From: Xanthobacter sp. NM-59
GTDB taxonomy: Bacteria > Pseudomonadota > Alphaproteobacteria > Rhizobiales > Xanthobacteraceae
Direction of reading: 5' to 3'
DNA: 64,000 nt
Assembly: GCF_021401125.1 (NCBI RefSeq)
Contig: NZ_JACBFQ010000008.1
Span: 62,001 to 126,000, forward strand
Below are positions 61,006 through 64,000 of the stretch, piece after piece. The position numbers and the translations under genes were made by a program. How positions within the stretch are numbered: the first letter of the stretch is position 1; each line of letters opens with the position of its first letter. Below the pieces are notes generated by a model that was given only the letters and a program-made list of their open reading frames with translations, did not search any database and was not told where the DNA came from.

Positions 61006-63069
61006 CTAGCCGGGGGATGGCGCGTCAGGGCGTTCCGGAAGGGTGATGACGAAGGCGCTGCCCGGCGCGCCGTCCTCCACCCGCGCGCTGCCGCCATGCA
61101 GGGTCGCGACCTGGCGGACGATGAACAGCCCCAGCCCCGCGCCCGGCAAGGCGGCATGGGAGGCCGAGCGATAATAGCGCTCGAAGATCGCCTCGCGCTC
61201 CGCCGGATCCACCCCCTGCCCCTCATCGGCAACACGGATCTCGATGGCTCCCCCGCCCGCGCGGTACCCGATCTCCACCCGCCCGGAACTGTATTTCAGC
61301 GCATTGCTCACGAGATTGCCCACCGCCAGCCGCAGCAACAGGGGATCGACCAGCGCCGGCAGGTCGCGGGGGCCACTGACGGCGATGGTGCGCTCATCCT
61401 CGGTCCGCGCATCGGCCGCCACCTCCGCCAGCAGGGCCCGGAGGTCCACCCGGCGCACATTGAGCTGCAGCGCGGCCCGGTCGAACCACTCCTCCGCCAG
61501 GAAGGTGTCGATGAGGCCGCCCAGGCGGGTGGCGGCCCGGCCGATCTTGCCCAGCTCACGCGCCTGCATTCCGCCGAGCGGGCTTTCCCCCTCGCGGATC
61601 ACATGGACCGCCGCGCCGATGGTGGCGAGCGGCGTTCGGAATTCGTGGCTCACCATGGACACCAGGTTGCGCTGCTCGCGCAGGGCTTGGCGCAGCGCCC
61701 GCTCCGCCTCCTTGCGGGCGGCATTCTCTTCGCGCAGGGCCAGGGTGCGTGCGTCCACCGCCGCTTCCAGCACCTTCTCGTTCTGCTGCGAGGTCACGAG
61801 CAGGCGGTGCTCCAGCTCCCTGCGGGTTTTCTGGCTGCCCTGCATGGCGACGGCGATGCCGATGAAGATGGCGAGGATCTGCCCCAGCACCAAGGCCGGG
61901 AACACCCAGGCGCTCAGCGCCGTCAGGGGCAACAGGCCCAGCACCCGGCCCGCATAGGCCATGAGCCCCACATTGTAGACGGAAAAGCCGATGAAATACC
62001 AAAGGCCCGCCGTCTCCCCCGCGCGCATCCGGCGGTAGGAGGCGAGGATCGTCAGCGCGCAGAACACAAGCGAGAGCACCAGCAGCACCGGCAGCAATTG
62101 CGCGTGCTGCCCGAACGGCGCCAGAACCAGCCCCACCAGGCAGAAGGCCAGGAACCCCTGCATGAAGCGCCGCGTCCACGGCATCTGCCTGAAGCCGCGG
62201 AAGATGGCCATGATGGTGACGATCATGGAACAGGCGGTGAGATACAGCAGCGCCCCGTGCAGGGTATAGACGACGGTCGGCGAAAAGCCGGACAGAAGCT
62301 GCAGGGCAAGGCCGTTGATGACCACCTGCAGCCCCGTCATCAGGCCGGTGCTGACGCCGAGCAGCACCAGCGTGCGCTCCCGCAGCCACGCGCCCACCAC
62401 CGCCGCCGCCACGGCCAGCAGCGCGGCCGCCCCCAGCAGCGCCGACAGCACCGTGGTGACGGATACGATACCGCCGACCAGCTCCGGCAGGCGCGACACC
62501 TGCACCTGCGCCCGAATGGTGCGGCTGCCGGCGAGACGCACATAGACCACCTGGCCTTCATCGGTCGGCAGATCCATGCGGAACACGAACAGCGACACCG
62601 GCAGGTCACGTGCCGCCACCGGCCGGTCGGTGCCAGACATGCGCCACGCATGGGCCGTCCGCCCATCCGCTCCGGCCACCGGCACCAGCGCATCCACCTC
62701 CCCCGTCAGCGGATGGGCATCCACCGCGAGCCACCACGCCCCGCCCCTTTGCCCGCCCCCCTGCCCGGTGGCGCGCAGCTCGAACCGCAGCCACCAGGCG
62801 CCAGCATTGTCGACGCCTGGATTGAAGGCGCCGGCGACCGGCTCGAAGGCACCGGCGGTGGCCGCGGCTTCCACCGCCGCAAGGTCCATCTCGCCGCCCA
62901 CATCGTGGAACGCCGCCAGATGGCCTTCCAGGGAGAAGGTGGATTGCGCATCGCTCAACACCAGCGGGGCGGGTCCTTCGGCGGCGGCGCACAGCCCGCA
63001 CAGCCAGAGAAGGCCCAGCAGGACCAGCAGCCCTCTCACAGCGCCGCTCCGGCCCACCGCTGGCACCAT
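61006..63069 (-). CDS. Membrane histidine kinase with 7TMR-DISM sensor
   Basis: A 687-residue sensor kinase. Signal peptide (LLVLLGLLWLCGLCAAAEG), a 7TMR-DISM extracellular domain (WWLRFELRA; WWLAVDAHP), seven TM helices between about 215 and 400, a coiled-coil with HisKA (MVSHEFRTPLATIG, phospho-acceptor His) and HATPase_c with LVSNALKYSS (N box), VADEGQGVD (G1) and LPGAGLGLFIVRQV (G2). Start is ATG 63069 preceded by GGGGGATGG. It should phosphorylate the adjacent response regulator. The extracellular domain type suggests recognition of a carbohydrate-like or small ligand; that is a family-level inference. Confidence 0.92.
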   Translation of the reverse strand: MVPAVGRSGAVRGLLVLLGLLWLCGLCAAAEGPAPLVLSDAQSTFSLEGHLAAFHDVGGEMDLAAVEAAATAGAFEPVAGAFNPGVDNAGAWWLRFELRATGQGGGQRGGAWWLAVDAHPLTGEVDALVPVAGADGRTAHAWRMSGTDRPVAARDLPVSLFVFRMDLPTDEGQVVYVRLAGSRTIRAQVQVSRLPELVGGIVSVTTVLSALLGAAALLAVAAAVVGAWLRERTLVLLGVSTGLMTGLQVVINGLALQLLSGFSPTVVYTLHGALLYLTACSMIVTIMAIFRGFRQMPWTRRFMQGFLAFCLVGLVLAPFGQHAQLLPVLLVLSLVFCALTILASYRRMRAGETAGLWYFIGFSVYNVGLMAYAGRVLGLLPLTALSAWVFPALVLGQILAIFIGIAVAMQGSQKTRRELEHRLLVTSQQNEKVLEAAVDARTLALREENAARKEAERALRQALREQRNLVSMVSHEFRTPLATIGAAVHVIREGESPLGGMQARELGKIGRAATRLGGLIDTFLAEEWFDRAALQLNVRRVDLRALLAEVAADARTEDERTIAVSGPRDLPALVDPLLLRLAVGNLVSNALKYSSGRVEIGYRAGGGAIEIRVADEGQGVDPAEREAIFERYYRSASHAALPGAGLGLFIVRQVATLHGGSARVEDGAPGSAFVITLPERPDAPSPG

Positions 63070-63334
63070 CCCATCCCCCGTCTGTGACCGCGAGAGCCGC
63101 GCGCCCTCGCCCGCCCCTTCATCTGATCGCGCCCAAACCGGGTGTCCGGCGCCGCTCCGAGCGGAGCGACCCTTTCGCATGGACGCGGCGGGCTGCATAG
63201 CCGTGCCGGCCGACAACCGGGAGCGGTGCCACAAAGTGGCCCAACAATCTCCCCGCGCGCACCGTGTGCCCGTAAGCGGCCTGTAAGCTCAGCTTTGCAA
63301 GGTCCGCTCGTTCCTCACGGCAGGACGAGCGGAA

Positions 63335-63934
63335 ATGAGATTCGTGCACATCGCGGAGCCCGACGACGCCGACCGCGTCGACGTGGAAGCCTTCATTCAG
63401 AACATTTATGGCCGCCAATATGACGCGCGCATCGCGCGCTTCGCCCGCCAGCTCCTCTGTTGCACCGGGGCGGATGGCGAGATCCACTGCGCCGCCGGCC
63501 TGAGGCTGCCCGGCGACGGCTTCTTCTCCGAGCGCTACCTGGACGAGCCGGTGGAAGCCGCGCTTTCCCGCGCCGCCGGCCAGCGGGTCCACCGCGAGGA
63601 CGTGTTCGAGGTGACGACCCTGGCGAGCCGCTCCCCGCGCGAGCTCTCCACCTTCATCGACGACATCATCGCCTTCGGCGCCAGCAACGGCCTGTCATGG
63701 TGCTTCTTCACGCTCACCCGGCGGCTCGCTTTGCTGGTGCAGCGCCGGCACCTCGCCCCCATTCAGCTCGCCGACGCGGACCCCGCGCGCATCCCCGGCG
63801 CCGAGGCCTGGGGCCGCTATTACGAGACCGAACCCAAGGTGTTCGGTGTCTGCGGCGCCCGCGTGGCGCGCGCGTCCTTCTCCCTGGCCACGGGGCCCTC
63901 GCAGCCGGCGGTGTCCCATGCGCTCCTTCCTTGA
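63335..63934 (+). CDS. Thermostable hemolysin family protein
   Basis: A 199-residue protein of the T_hemolysin family, probably an acyltransferase-like fold despite the name. Family marks: FIQNIYGRQYDARIARFARQ, AAGLRLPGDGFFSERYLDEP, EVTTLASRSPRELSTFIDDI and LGRYYETEPKVFGV-like text (here WGRYYETEPKVFGVC). Start ATG 63335. It overlaps the next gene by 17 bp. In many proteobacteria this gene is directly followed by an AMP-binding (acyl-CoA synthetase) gene, as here, suggesting a shared acyl-modification route. Confidence 0.88.
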   Translation: MRFVHIAEPDDADRVDVEAFIQNIYGRQYDARIARFARQLLCCTGADGEIHCAAGLRLPGDGFFSERYLDEPVEAALSRAAGQRVHREDVFEVTTLASRSPRELSTFIDDIIAFGASNGLSWCFFTLTRRLALLVQRRHLAPIQLADADPARIPGAEAWGRYYETEPKVFGVCGARVARASFSLATGPSQPAVSHALLP

Positions 63935-64000
63935 GGCAGTGACGGGGCTCGCCCGTCGCGATCCGCACAAGATCGCCTTTTCCGATGAGCGGGGCACGCT
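63918..64000 (+). CDS. AMP-binding enzyme, N-terminus only (cut by window edge)
   Basis: From ATG 63918 the frame is open to the right edge and reads MRSFLEAVTGLARRDPHKI then AFSDERGT, the start of an acyl-CoA/AMP-ligase (the PHKIAFSDERGTLT-type opening). It overlaps the thermostable-hemolysin gene by 17 bp, supporting coupling. Only 27 codons are visible, so the identification relies on context and this short segment. Confidence 0.65.
   Translation, partial: MRSFLEAVTGLARRDPHKIAFSDERGT

Overview
The window is high-GC alphaproteobacterial DNA, most likely Hyphomicrobiales (Rhizobiales) and perhaps Xanthobacteraceae-like. This rests on gene content, a GAGCGTTTTCGAGCG-type intergenic palindrome, and a very large glycine-rich autotransporter; no rRNA or tRNA was seen that would fix the taxonomy.

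Positions 1 to about 30.4 kb look like the interior and right part of an integrative conjugative element, or a plasmid-like conjugative module, of the trb/traG/VirD2-DUF3363 type. On the minus strand it runs: HTH/excisionase-like gene, repA, a 21-codon ORF where parA often sits, DUF2840, traF peptidase, DUF736, lytic transglycosylase, relaxase, traG, copG, trbB, trbC, trbD, trbE (cut by the left edge). Two cargo pockets interrupt this backbone: a LysR plus ArsR/SRPBCC set between relaxase and traG, and a P-loop kinase-like gene plus a GNAT acetyltransferase between copG and trbB. Right of the replication/excision genes lie a strongly structured intergenic region (15.1-15.3 kb), DUF2285/DUF6499 genes (one pair split by a frameshift), ardA anti-restriction, and a six-gene operon (26.8 to 17.4 kb): HigA-like HTH, type III-like Mod, Res with a C-terminal nuclease motif, a roughly 71-residue protein, an SMC/Rad50-like ATPase, and a GHKL ATPase with a C-terminal PD-(D/E)XK-like motif. 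This reads as an anti-phage island built on a type III restriction core. A membrane-anchored Mrr-like nuclease, a secreted protein and a decayed locus follow. No integrase is in the window.

From about 30.7 kb the sequence looks chromosomal: a tightly overlapping MoxR/Bat locus (fused membrane protein/spermidine synthase-like, moxR, DUF58, DUF4381, BatA, BatB-TPR, BatD), a formylglycine-type sulfatase, then 42-49.8 kb with an unknown gene, a double-AAA ATPase broken by a TGG-to-TGA-type stop, a WYL regulator, and a nuclease/helicase ORF that looks like an in-frame fusion of an AddB-like N-terminus with an AddA-like C-terminus. This looks like an eroding DNA-processing locus.

The right part carries a PilJ-like/GGDEF diguanylate cyclase, a TIGR03032-like protein, a roughly 2,238-residue autotransporter with 15 Q-[ST]-[IV]-G5 passenger repeats, an AT-rich promoter island with phased repeats, a 7TM histidine kinase and OmpR-type response regulator that may control it, and a thermostable-hemolysin-family gene overlapping the start of an AMP-binding enzyme cut by the right edge.
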